In this document: positions 7,960-15,645 of the stretch, in pieces
Layout of the letters: each line of letters begins with the position of its first letter
Numbering within the stretch: the first letter of the stretch is position 1
Program-made: the position numbers and the translations under genes
The notes under the pieces: model-generated
Told to the model about the DNA's origin: nothing
Seen by the model: only the letters and a program-made list of their open reading frames with translations
Databases searched by the model: none
Origin: CAWCGU01 sp963795195
GTDB lineage: Bacteria > Actinomycetota > Thermoleophilia > Solirubrobacterales > 70-9
Direction: 5' to 3'
Length of the DNA stretch: 64,000 bases
NCBI GenBank assembly: GCA_963795195.1
Contig: CAWCGU010000006.1
Span: 744,001 to 808,000, forward strand

Positions 7960-8876
7960 GCCTTGACCTGGCGGGGGTTTACCAGCGGCGTCAGCTGCGG
8001 CTCGACCTCGTCGCGCATGTGCTCGAGGAACGGTGGCAGCGAGAGCTTCTCCCCGAGGTGTTCGAGCGCCTCGTCGACCGTGAAACCCGGGCCCATTGTC
8101 GCGATCTCGAACAGGACCCCGCTCGGCTCGCGGAAGTAGATCGAGCGGAAGTAGTGGCGGTCGATGATCGGCGTCGGTGACCCACCGGCCTTGAGGACCA
8201 GCGCCCGCCAGGCTTCGTGGTCGTCAATGGTCGAGGCCCAGGCGACGTGGTGGACGCTGCCGGCGCCCTGCAGCCCGCGCTGAGCCGGGGGCTCGTCGAA
8301 CAGGTAGAGGCCGCCGCGCTGCTCGCCCCTCGCCTCCCAGCTCGCGCTCTCCTTCGCCTCGAAGCCGAGCGCCACCTCGAACAGAGCCCGGCTGCGCTCG
8401 GGGTCCGAGGCGTAGGCGTGCACGTTGTCGAATCCCTGTAGCGCCAGCTCGGCCGGGATCTCGGGGTGGTCGGCGATCAGCGGAGCATCGGGCACATCGA
8501 CCACGGCCAACTCGTGCTCGAGCCCTTCGAAGTCCTGGAAGCGAAGCCGACGCCCGAGCCGCTCGGAGCTGTAGCCGGCGGCAGCCAGGCGCTCGGCCCA
8601 GAACTCAATCGCATCCGTGGAGGCGACCCGCCAGCCGATCCGGTGGACCATCCCCTCTCCAGCCCGGCCGCGCGGGGCGCCCGGGAACTCGAAGAAGGTC
8701 AAGTCCAAGCCCGGCTCGCCATCCTCGTCGCCGTAGAAGAGGTGGTAGATCGTCGGCTGATCCTGGTTGACGGTCTTCTTGACCAGCCTCAACCCGAGGG
8801 TGCCGGCGTAGAAGTCGACGTTGCGCTGCGCCTCGGCGGTGATCGCCGTGATGTGGTGGATGCCTTCGAGCTTCAT
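7956..8876 (-). CDS. Ring-cleaving dioxygenase, glyoxalase/VOC family (MhqO-like)
   Basis: A 306-aa protein with two vicinal-oxygen-chelate modules, each beginning with a metal-ligand His: G-I-H-H-I-T-A-I near residue 5 and F-D-N-V-H-A-Y near 150. The L-R-L-V-K-K-T-V-N-Q-D-Q segment and the ending P-L-V-N-P-R-Q are typical of MhqO/MhqA hydroquinone dioxygenases, including H-H-V-A-W near 205 and the F-E-I-A-T-M-G-P-G-F metal Glu near 265. The predicted reaction is Fe(II)-dependent opening of hydroquinone-type rings. It is the first gene of a run continuing into the hydrolase and 2TM protein, and diverges from the aminotransferase at 8984. Confidence 0.87.
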   Translation of the reverse strand: MKLEGIHHITAITAEAQRNVDFYAGTLGLRLVKKTVNQDQPTIYHLFYGDEDGEPGLDLTFFEFPGAPRGRAGEGMVHRIGWRVASTDAIEFWAERLAAAGYSSERLGRRLRFQDFEGLEHELAVVDVPDAPLIADHPEIPAELALQGFDNVHAYASDPERSRALFEVALGFEAKESASWEARGEQRGGLYLFDEPPAQRGLQGAGSVHHVAWASTIDDHEAWRALVLKAGGSPTPIIDRHYFRSIYFREPSGVLFEIATMGPGFTVDEALEHLGEKLSLPPFLEHMRDEVEPQLTPLVNPRQVKA

Positions 8877-8970
8877 CGCTGTCCTTCCATCATCGCAATC
8901 CTTCCATTGCGGCCAAACTCTTTCCTAAACCTTGTACCAGACGCGCCCCGGCTTCAATCGGCCCGAGCGC

Positions 8971-8976
8971 TAGGCT
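8971..8976 (+). promoter_or_regulatory. Putative -10 box (TAGGCT), leaderless aminotransferase mRNA
   Basis: TAGGCT ends 7 bases before the GTG at 8984, leaving no room for a Shine-Dalgarno leader. Almost the same box-to-start arrangement recurs at 20182 and 53910. Confidence 0.45.
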
Positions 8977-8983
8977 GGAGGTT

Positions 8984-10375
8984 GTGACCGTGGAGATCAC
9001 AGCGGAAGGCACCTCGGCGATCGACCGCGCCCGCATCGCTGAGCTCACTGAGCGCGAGCAGGCCAAGCTGACCGCTGCGACAGGCCGCTCCAAGGAGTAC
9101 TACGAGCGCGCGGTCAAGGTGATGCCGAACGGCGTCCCCTCCTCATTTCAGTCCAACGACCCCTGGCCCGTCTACATCGAGCGCGGCGAGGGCACGGCCG
9201 TCTGGGACGTAGACGGCAATCAGTACGTCGACTTCCACAACGGTTTCGGCGTGATGTGCATCGGCCACGCCAACCCGACCGTCGGCGCCGCGGTCAAGGC
9301 GCAGGTCGACAACGGCACCCACTTCGCCGCTCCCACCGAGGGCTCGATCACGGTCGCCGAGGAGTTGGCGCGGCGCTTCGGGCTGCCGCAGTGGCGCTTC
9401 ACCAACGCCGGCACCGAGTCCACGATGGACGCCGTCCACCTCGCCCGCGGAGCCACCGGCCGCGACATGATCCTCAAGATCGAGGGCTCCTACCACGGCC
9501 ACCACGACGCCGTGATGGTCTCGGTCTACCCTGCCCTCGAGGACCTCGGCGAGCGTGACGACCCGATCTCCGTGCCCTACGGGGCCGGCTATCCAAGGGC
9601 GCTGACCGAGCTGACACGAGCGGTCCCCTTCAACGACGCCGACGCGCTTGAGAGCGTGCTCGGCAAGATCGGCGACCAGGTCGCCGGTCTGATCATGGAG
9701 CCGGCGATGATGAACATCAACATCATCCCCCCGAAGGACGGCTACCTGCAACGCGTCCGCGAACTGACGGCAGCCCACGGCGTCAAACTGATCTTCGACG
9801 AGGTCAAGACCGGGGCGACGATCGGCGACGGCGGCGCCACCAAGCGCTTCGGCGTCACCCCGGACATGATCACGCTGGCCAAGGCGATCTGCGGGGGCTA
9901 CCCCGGCGGTGCGATCGGGATGACGGCGGAGCTTGCCGAGCTCGTCGCCGACGGCACCGTCCACCAGTACGGCACCTTCAACGGAAATCCGCTCGTGATG
10001 GCGGCCTCGGAGGCGACGCTGACCCAGGTGCTGGTTGGCGACGCCTACGAAAAGCTCGGCGCGACCAATGAGAAGCTGATGGCCGGCTGCCGGGAGGTAA
10101 TCGACAAGCACGGCCTGCCGGCCTATACGACCGGGATGGGCGCCAAAGGTTGCGTGATCTTCTCGAGCGAGCCGATCTACGAGTACCGCGACTACCTGAC
10201 CAAGGTGGACGGCGAGCTCTCCACCCTGGCCTGGCTTTACCACATGAACCACGGCATCTTCATGACGCCGGGCGTCGAGGAGGAGTGGACGCTCTCGATC
10301 GCCCACTCCGACGACGACGTCGCGAAGTACCTGGCGGCCTTCGAGGCGTTTGCCGCGGACGTCACCGCGGTCTAG
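8984..10375 (+). CDS. Class III aminotransferase (glutamate-1-semialdehyde aminomutase-like)
   Basis: A 463-aa fold-type I PLP enzyme. F-H-N-G-F-G-V-M-C-I-G-H near residue 86, F-T-N-A-G-T-E-S-T near 139, the S-Y-H-G-H-H segment near 168, the PLP-contacting D-E-V-K-T-G near 272 and the Schiff-base Lys in L-A-K-A-I-C-G-G near 301 are all present. The sequence resembles HemL, but a second hemL would be expected beside other heme genes and none are nearby, so it may be a related omega-aminotransferase. The GTG start is set by a TAGGCT box 7 bases upstream. Confidence 0.87.
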   Translation: MTVEITAEGTSAIDRARIAELTEREQAKLTAATGRSKEYYERAVKVMPNGVPSSFQSNDPWPVYIERGEGTAVWDVDGNQYVDFHNGFGVMCIGHANPTVGAAVKAQVDNGTHFAAPTEGSITVAEELARRFGLPQWRFTNAGTESTMDAVHLARGATGRDMILKIEGSYHGHHDAVMVSVYPALEDLGERDDPISVPYGAGYPRALTELTRAVPFNDADALESVLGKIGDQVAGLIMEPAMMNINIIPPKDGYLQRVRELTAAHGVKLIFDEVKTGATIGDGGATKRFGVTPDMITLAKAICGGYPGGAIGMTAELAELVADGTVHQYGTFNGNPLVMAASEATLTQVLVGDAYEKLGATNEKLMAGCREVIDKHGLPAYTTGMGAKGCVIFSSEPIYEYRDYLTKVDGELSTLAWLYHMNHGIFMTPGVEEEWTLSIAHSDDDVAKYLAAFEAFAADVTAV

Positions 10376-10441
10376 CGGCGGCACCCCTCAGATTAAGCCG
10401 GGTGAAATCCTCCGGCATCAGGGAAATCTCCCTATTCGGGG

Positions 10442-10447
10442 TAGCCT
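10442..10447 (+). promoter_or_regulatory. Putative -10 box (TAGCCT), leaderless DUF255 gene
   Basis: TAGCCT lies 6 bases before the ATG at 10454, and no purine-rich ribosome-binding site is present. Confidence 0.45.
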
Positions 10448-10453
10448 CAAATC

Positions 10454-12454
10454 ATGGCCAACCGCCTCGCCGACCAGACCAGCCCCTACCTCCTGCAGCA
10501 CAAGGACAACCCCGTCGACTGGCACCCGTGGGGCGAGGAGGCGCTGGTGCGCTCGCGCGCTGAAGACAAGCCGATCCTGCTCTCGATCGGCTACTCGGCC
10601 TGCCATTGGTGCCACGTGATGGAGCGCGAGTCCTTCGAGGACGAGGCAACGGCCGCCTATATGAACGAGCACTTCGTGCCGATCAAGGTCGATCGTGAGG
10701 AGCGTCCCGACATCGACGCGATCTACATGGAGGCGGTGCAGTCGATGACCGGCCACGGCGGCTGGCCGCTGACGGCATTCCTCGATCCAGACTGCGTGCC
10801 CTTTTACGCAGGCACCTACTACCCGCCTGCACCACGCCGGGGCATGCCCAGCTTCAAGCAGGTGATGGAGGCCGTGGTCGCCTCGTTCACGACGCGCCGA
10901 GACGAGATTCAGGCCTCCGCCGTGCACGTGCGCGAGCAACTCGGGGCGGTCGGGCGGCTGCAGGCCTCAACCGACGAGCTGAAGGAGGCCGTCCTGCACG
11001 ACGCCGTCACCGCCCTGCGCGCTCAGGCCGACATGGCCAACGGTGGCTTCGGCCGCGCGCCCAAGTTCCCGCCGTGCTCGGCCCTGGAGCTGCTGCTCGC
11101 TCGGGGCGAGACGGAGGTCGTCGAGCTCACCCTGGACGCGATGGCTGCGGGCGGAATCCACGACCAGATCGGCGGCGGCTTCGCCCGCTACTCCGTCGAC
11201 GCCGTCTGGCTGGTCCCGCACTTCGAGAAGATGCTCTACGACAACGCCCTGCTCGCGCGGGTCTACCTGCATGGCTGGCAGGTACTGGGCAGGGCCCACT
11301 ACCGCGAGGTCTGCGAGCGCACCCTCGACTGGGCGCTTCGCGAGATGCGCGGCGCGGAGGGCGGCTTCTACTCGGCGCTCGACGCCGACTCCGAGGGTGA
11401 GGAGGGACGCTTCTACGTCTGGACCCAGGGCGAGATCCGCGCCGTGCTTTCCGAGGCGGGATTCGAGCCGGGCGAAGTCGAAGCCATCCTTTCCCACTAC
11501 GGATCCACCGCGGACGGCAACTTCGAGGGGAGCAACATCCTCAACCTCCCCGCCGGCGCCGGCGCGCCGGCGCCGGCACGGCTCGACGATGCCCGAGAGG
11601 CTCTCTATCAGGCGCGCTCCAGGCGAGTCTGGCCGGGACTCGACGACAAGCGCCTACTCTCCTGGAACGCGCTGTTGATCGGTGCTTTGGCCGAGGCGGG
11701 GGCGGTGCTCGGCCGCGACGACTTCCTTGCGGCGGCTGAGGATTGCGCCGACTTCCTCTGGGATGGAATGCGCGACGACGATGGCCACCTGTTGCGCACC
11801 TACAAGGACGGCCGCGCCCACCTCAACGCCTACCTCGAGGATCACGCCTATCTGCTGGAAGCAATGCTCACGCTCTACGAGTCGAGCTTCGAGATTCGCT
11901 TCTTCGAGTACGCCCGCGTGGTCGCGGACGCGATGATCGAGCGCTTCGGCGATCCTGAGCGCGGCGGGTTCTTCACGACCTCCGACGACCACGAGCAGCT
12001 GATCGCGCGGCGCAAGGACGTCGACGACCATCCGATCCCGTCTGGAAACGCGGCCGCCGCCTACGGGCTGCTGCGGCTCGCGGCACTGACCGGCGATGCG
12101 CGTTACGAGGAGCATGCCGTCGAGGTGCTGCGACTGCTTACCGGCGTCTCGGCAAAGCACCCGCAGGCGCTCTCTCACCTGCTGCAGGCGCTCAACTTCC
12201 ACCTCTCGGAAGTGAAGGAGGTCGCGCTGGTGGCCCCCGCGTCGCACGACGAGCTCGACGAGCTCGCCACCGTAGTGCGCACCCGGTTCCGGCCCACGGT
12301 CGTACTCGCCGGTGGAACCGCGGGAACGGAAACCCCCGAACTGATGCGCGCGCGCCCAGCCGTCGACGGACTCGCTGCCGCGTACGTGTGCGAGCGGTTC
12401 AGCTGCCGGGCGCCGGTGACGTCAGCGGCGGAGCTGGCAGCGGCGCTCGGCTAG
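10454..12454 (+). CDS. DUF255 thioredoxin-domain protein (YyaL/SPATA20 family)
   Basis: A 666-aa protein of the spermatogenesis-associated-20/YyaL family. The N-terminal thioredoxin-like domain (residues ~1-160) begins with L-L-Q-H-K-D-N-P-V-D-W and carries the redox-type S-A-C-H-W-C-H motif near residue 52, followed by F-V-P-I-K-V-D-R-E-E-R-P. The rest is an (alpha/alpha)6-barrel resembling N-acylglucosamine epimerases, with G-G-W-P-L and G-G-I-H-D-Q-I-G-G-G-F-A-R-Y. Full length for the family. A perfect 26-bp GC palindrome falls within an Ala/Pro linker near residue 370. The biochemical role is unproven; a sugar or redox function is proposed for homologues. Its 3' end overlaps the convergent gene at 12399. 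Confidence 0.92.
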   Translation: MANRLADQTSPYLLQHKDNPVDWHPWGEEALVRSRAEDKPILLSIGYSACHWCHVMERESFEDEATAAYMNEHFVPIKVDREERPDIDAIYMEAVQSMTGHGGWPLTAFLDPDCVPFYAGTYYPPAPRRGMPSFKQVMEAVVASFTTRRDEIQASAVHVREQLGAVGRLQASTDELKEAVLHDAVTALRAQADMANGGFGRAPKFPPCSALELLLARGETEVVELTLDAMAAGGIHDQIGGGFARYSVDAVWLVPHFEKMLYDNALLARVYLHGWQVLGRAHYREVCERTLDWALREMRGAEGGFYSALDADSEGEEGRFYVWTQGEIRAVLSEAGFEPGEVEAILSHYGSTADGNFEGSNILNLPAGAGAPAPARLDDAREALYQARSRRVWPGLDDKRLLSWNALLIGALAEAGAVLGRDDFLAAAEDCADFLWDGMRDDDGHLLRTYKDGRAHLNAYLEDHAYLLEAMLTLYESSFEIRFFEYARVVADAMIERFGDPERGGFFTTSDDHEQLIARRKDVDDHPIPSGNAAAAYGLLRLAALTGDARYEEHAVEVLRLLTGVSAKHPQALSHLLQALNFHLSEVKEVALVAPASHDELDELATVVRTRFRPTVVLAGGTAGTETPELMRARPAVDGLAAAYVCERFSCRAPVTSAAELAAALG

Positions 12455-12818
12455 ACGGCCTGCGCTGCTCGACCGTGTGGTCTTCGTTCTCCTCGCACTT
12501 GCGGTCTGAAGTCTTATAAAAGCGATCGGCGCTGCCCTTGTAAACCTGAATGGTGACCTGGCGATGGCAGTCGTAGGGTCCGGTTCGCTTGTTGCGGCCG
12601 TAGATGTGGCCGAGGCAGCGGACCTTGTGGTTGGCGAGGCGGCGGCAGGGCCCAGCCGTGTATCCCTGGCACGTCGGTACCTCATCACACTCGGTCTTCA
12701 TCACGTTGAAGGTCGCATTGCGGGCGCGTTTGGTGGTCAGAAAGTGCGCGTCGGCGACGCTCGCAAACGCAAACGCACCCAGCGCCACAGTCACCGCCGT
12801 GCTCAATAGTCGCTTCAT
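12399..12818 (-). CDS. Cys-rich secreted protein (paralogue 1 of tandem pair)
   Basis: A 139-aa protein with a clear signal peptide (K-R, hydrophobic core, cleavage after A-D-A). The mature part has a Cys-rich region containing K-x2-R-N-A-T-F-N-V near the start and ~6 Cys, then a low-complexity Arg/Pro tail that may be dispensable. The ATG at 12818 follows a GGAGG site. About 40% of the core residues match the next upstream gene (12957-13289) in register, including all core Cys, so the two are duplicates. I do not recognise the family; the fold is probably disulfide-stabilised and extracellular. The C-terminus overlaps the convergent DUF255 gene by 56 bases. Confidence 0.72.
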   Translation of the reverse strand: MKRLLSTAVTVALGAFAFASVADAHFLTTKRARNATFNVMKTECDEVPTCQGYTAGPCRRLANHKVRCLGHIYGRNKRTGPYDCHRQVTIQVYKGSADRFYKTSDRKCEENEDHTVEQRRPSSRAPLPAPPLTSPAPGS

Positions 12819-12893
12819 CTCTCGCTTGCCTCCCGCAAATCTAAATTCGGTCGCAGGGTAACGGCGCCGGGCGCGCGTTCCGTCACCTAGAAC

Positions 12894-12924
12894 ACGGAAG
12901 GCGGGCAAAAAGCCCGCCTTCCGT
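12894..12924 (-). terminator. Intrinsic-terminator-like hairpin
   Basis: A perfect 13-bp stem (ACGGAAGGCGGGC and its complement) closes an AAAAA loop (TTTTT in the minus-strand RNA sense). It lies just downstream of the 12957-13289 gene and upstream of its paralogue, so it probably separates their transcripts. No strong U-tract follows. Confidence 0.6.
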
Positions 12925-12956
12925 TGAGAACTTCCATTTTCGCCCCAAAATCGCGA

Positions 12957-13289
12957 TCAGGCCGCGTGGCACCTGACCCGGCCGGTGTTGACGAAGCGCT
13001 GATTGCTTCCGTTCTGGATCGACACCGTCACGGGGAAGGTGCACTTGTAAGCGCCGCGTGCATTCTGGCCTTCGAGGAAGGCTCCGCAGACGACCTTGTG
13101 CTGATTGCGGACGCGACAGCGCTGAGCGCCGTACCGGTCGCATGTGTTGAGGCTCTCGCACTCCGACTTGGCGACGTTGAAAGTCGCATTGCGCGAGGTC
13201 TTGATCCGCAGCGTGTGCGCGTCGGCGAACGTCGCCATAGAAAGGGCCATCACAGCCACCAACGCACCCATAATCGATGCTTTCTTCAC
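12957..13289 (-). CDS. Cys-rich secreted protein (paralogue 2 of tandem pair)
   Basis: A 110-aa exported protein. After a Lys-Lys n-region and hydrophobic core, cleavage is likely after A-D-A, giving a mature chain that starts H-T-L-R-I. It aligns with the 12399-12818 product: K-T-S-R-N-A-T-F-N-V, E-C, T-C, C-R, N-x-H-K-V-x-C, R-G-x-Y-x-C and G-S-x-x-R-F all in register. Six Cys in the aligned core suggest three disulfides. Unlike its partner it ends soon after the last Cys, which defines the true domain boundary. No known family is recognised. Confidence 0.75.
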   Translation of the reverse strand: MKKASIMGALVAVMALSMATFADAHTLRIKTSRNATFNVAKSECESLNTCDRYGAQRCRVRNQHKVVCGAFLEGQNARGAYKCTFPVTVSIQNGSNQRFVNTGRVRCHAA

Positions 13290-13398
13290 GTGTTCCTCCA
13301 GTTGGGGTTACTTGGATTGCGGGACGCTATCCGTTTGGCTGGTTTGACTCGCCGGTTCCCCTGTTCATTACGTCCAAATCCGAGTCCCGCCGGCACAA

Positions 13399-14073
13399 TC
13401 AACCGGCAATTGAGTATTCGCGCTCCTCGGCAAGCACCGCCTCACCGCCGACCTCGGCCCAGCCGTCGGCGAGTGGCCGGGCCGTGATCACCGACCCCGC
13501 ACCCTGGCGGACCTCGATTTCCCTGCCCAGAGCCGCGCTTAGCGCGAGCGCCGCCGACCCCGTCGCCTCGTCCTCGTCGATGCCGTGATCCGCAAGCATG
13601 CCCCGAGCCCGGACCAGCCCCCGGTCGCGATCGATCCAGGCCCAGAAGTAGGTATCTGGGCCCGGACGACCCGCCTCCAGCGCTTCGACTTCGGACGGAG
13701 TGTCCAACTCTGTGTAGGTGAAGGGCGGCGACCACTCCGGGCGAGCCGCGATCCAGGTCTGCGCACCGTCATAGCGAACGCGAAAGTCGCACGACGGGGA
13801 GTGCAGCGCCTCAACGCCGATCCCCTGCTGAGCCAGCAGCCAGGCGGTGCCGACCGTCGGATGCCCGGCAAAAGGCAGCTCAGCGATGGGAGTGAAGATG
13901 CGGATGCGGCCGTCAACGGCGTCTTCGACGAAGACCGTCTCGCTGAACCCCAGCTCGTGCGCGACGCCCTGGCGCTCGGCCTCGGGCACCGCCGCACCGT
14001 CAAGGAACACGCCCAGCGGGTTGCCGCCGGAGCCGTCGGCGGCGCTGAAGACGCGCAGAACGTGGAGCAGCAC
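13399..14073 (-). CDS. PhzF-family isomerase-like protein
   Basis: A 224-aa member of the PhzF/diaminopimelate-epimerase-fold family. G-G-N-P-L-G-V lies near residue 15, the catalytic Glu region (L-G-F-S-E-T-V-F-V) near 41, F-A-G-H-P-T-V-G-T-A near 68, and the C-terminal half-site D-E-A-T-G-S-A near 178. It is shorter than typical PhzF proteins (260-300 aa), mostly in the second lobe. No phenazine genes are near, so it should not be read as phenazine biosynthesis. The GTG at 14073 is only 18 bases from the divergent pdxH start. Confidence 0.82.
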   Translation of the reverse strand: MLLHVLRVFSAADGSGGNPLGVFLDGAAVPEAERQGVAHELGFSETVFVEDAVDGRIRIFTPIAELPFAGHPTVGTAWLLAQQGIGVEALHSPSCDFRVRYDGAQTWIAARPEWSPPFTYTELDTPSEVEALEAGRPGPDTYFWAWIDRDRGLVRARGMLADHGIDEDEATGSAALALSAALGREIEVRQGAGSVITARPLADGWAEVGGEAVLAEEREYSIAG

Positions 14074-14091
14074 CCGAATAGCATCGCAAGT

Positions 14092-14715
14092 GTGAGCCCT
14101 CGACGACCAGACCTGCCGCCGCTGCGTCACGCCGACCTGGTCGCCGACCCGATCGCCCAGTTCGAGGCCTGGTTCGGGCGCGCTCAGGCCGACCAGGTGC
14201 CGCTTGCGGAGGCGATGACGCTTGCCACCGTCGATTCCGACGGCCGGCCTGACGCTCGCATGGTCTTGCTCAAGGGGGTCGATGAGGCGGGATTTCGCTT
14301 CTTCACGGGCCACGACTCGGCCAAAGGACGCCAGCTCCAAGCCCACCCGGAGGCAGCGCTGGTCGTTTACTGGCGCGAGCTCGACCGCCAGGTGCGCGTC
14401 CGCGGCCGGGTCGAGCGGCTGCCGGACTCCAAGTCAGACGCCTACTTCGCAACCCGCCCGCGGGAGGCGCAGATTGGAGCGTGGGCCTCTCCGCAGAGCC
14501 GGCCGATCTCCTCACGAGATGAGCTCGACAGCCGGGTCGCGCAGCTGTCCGCGCGCTTCGAGGTCTCCGACGTCGAACGCCCTCCACACTGGGGCGGCTA
14601 CCTGCTGAGGCCACGGGTCATCGAGTTCTGGCAGGGGCAGGTCGGCCGCCTGCACGACCGCTTTCGCTACAGCCGCTCCGGAGACGCCTGGCAGATCCAG
14701 CGTCTCGGCCCTTAG
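14092..14715 (+). CDS. pdxH: Pyridoxamine 5'-phosphate oxidase
   Basis: A 207-aa FMN enzyme that oxidises pyridoxamine/pyridoxine phosphate to PLP. The split-barrel core contains P-L-A-E-A-M-T-L-A-T-V near residue 40, the FMN-binding R-M-V-L-L-K-G near 58 and F-F-T-G-H-D-S near 73, with R-x-R-G-R-V-E-R near 108 and the PLP-binding tail H-W-G-G-Y-L-L-R-P near 170 followed by F-W-Q-G-Q-x-x-R-L-H-D-R. Full length for the family. The GTG start at 14092 was chosen over a long upstream extension that is antisense to phzF. It is very tightly divergent from the phzF-like gene, so their promoters must overlap. Confidence 0.93.
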   Translation: MSPRRPDLPPLRHADLVADPIAQFEAWFGRAQADQVPLAEAMTLATVDSDGRPDARMVLLKGVDEAGFRFFTGHDSAKGRQLQAHPEAALVVYWRELDRQVRVRGRVERLPDSKSDAYFATRPREAQIGAWASPQSRPISSRDELDSRVAQLSARFEVSDVERPPHWGGYLLRPRVIEFWQGQVGRLHDRFRYSRSGDAWQIQRLGP

Positions 14716-14729
14716 CCGGCTCGGCCCGC

Positions 14730-15524
14730 CTACCCCATCACGGAGCGAACGATCGGCGCGTAGCCCGCGCTGTGCCCGGTGCGGTTCGGGTGATAGCTCT
14801 CGCCGACCGGGTTGGAAAGACCGTTCAGCCACTCGGTCGAGGAGCAGACCGCGTGCCCGGTGAAGGCCGGAATCACGTCTTTGAAGACGAACTTCGAGCC
14901 CTCGGTGGCCACCTGCGCGGCCGTCTTGGTCTTGAGCAGATCGGCGGTCTGGTTGAGGCGGGTCATCTCCGAGCCGCTGAAGAAGGTGCCGCCGTTGCAG
15001 TCCACGCCCATGAAGATGCGCGGATAGCCGAGCACGATTACGGTCGCGTTCGGCGCCCTGCTCTTGATCGCGTCGTAGGTGGCGTTGAGTCGCCCGGGCA
15101 GGGTGTTGTTGATGTAGGCCTGCGCGTTGTCGATGGCGCCATTGCAATTGGAGGCCCAGCCGGGCTTTGCGCACTCGACGATCACGCTCGAGAAGCCGGC
15201 GTCGTTGCCGCCGATCGTGACCGTCACCCAGCGCGTCGTCGCGGTCAGCGAGCCGAGCTGGTTGTTGATCACGTCCTGGGTCTTGGCGCCACTGCATGCG
15301 GACAGGACGACATCGGTGTTGGCGCGCTGCGTGTCGATGAGCTTCGCGTAGGAGTAGTTGGAGCGCTGGCAGCCGCTGTCGTAGTACTCACGTGTTCCGG
15401 TCCCCGACGAGTAGGAGTCGCCGAGGGCGACGTACTGCTCGGCGGCCAGCGCCGGCGCGGCGGTGGAAAGACCCAGGACGAGCGCGCAGCAGGCTGCGAG
15501 CAGGATTCCGAAACGACGCGACAT
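14730..15524 (-). CDS. Secreted SGNH/GDSL esterase-lipase
   Basis: A 264-aa exported hydrolase. A signal peptide (R-R then a long hydrophobic stretch ending A-L-A) precedes the mature enzyme. The block-I nucleophile is G-D-S-Y-S-S-G-T-G near residue 38, block III G-G-N-D near 105, and the catalytic H is in S-Y-H-P-N-R-T-G-H near 245. Conserved Cys pairs are spaced as in Streptomyces secreted lipases. The ATG at 15524 has a GGGAGG ribosome-binding site, and a good sigma-70-type promoter lies upstream (15592-15620). Confidence 0.9.
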   Translation of the reverse strand: MSRRFGILLAACCALVLGLSTAAPALAAEQYVALGDSYSSGTGTREYYDSGCQRSNYSYAKLIDTQRANTDVVLSACSGAKTQDVINNQLGSLTATTRWVTVTIGGNDAGFSSVIVECAKPGWASNCNGAIDNAQAYINNTLPGRLNATYDAIKSRAPNATVIVLGYPRIFMGVDCNGGTFFSGSEMTRLNQTADLLKTKTAAQVATEGSKFVFKDVIPAFTGHAVCSSTEWLNGLSNPVGESYHPNRTGHSAGYAPIVRSVMG

Positions 15525-15591
15525 CAACCGACCTCCCGTGTTTGAGCTACCTCTCCTCCCCGACCGCCCAACGTCGCTCGGGGATGGGAGA

Positions 15592-15620
15592 GCAATATCC
15601 GTTTCAGGGGCTGCTGTCAA
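15592..15620 (-). promoter_or_regulatory. Sigma-70-type promoter of the SGNH esterase gene
   Basis: On the minus strand a consensus -35 TTGACA (15615-15620) is followed after 17 bases by TATTGC (15592-15597). It lies ~70 bases upstream of the start codon and points toward the esterase gene. Confidence 0.6.
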
Positions 15621-15631
15621 CCCCTCGGGCG

Positions 15632-15637
15632 TAGCCT
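15632..15637 (+). promoter_or_regulatory. Putative -10 box (TAGCCT) of the DMT exporter gene
   Basis: TAGCCT ends 8 bases before the GTG at 15646. It is back-to-back with the divergent SGNH promoter. Confidence 0.4.
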
Positions 15638-15645
15638 AGATCGCA

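Noticed and set aside
13399..14073. A phenazine biosynthesis locus
   Set aside because: Only a PhzF-fold protein is present, a fold common outside phenazine pathways; no other phz gene is near.
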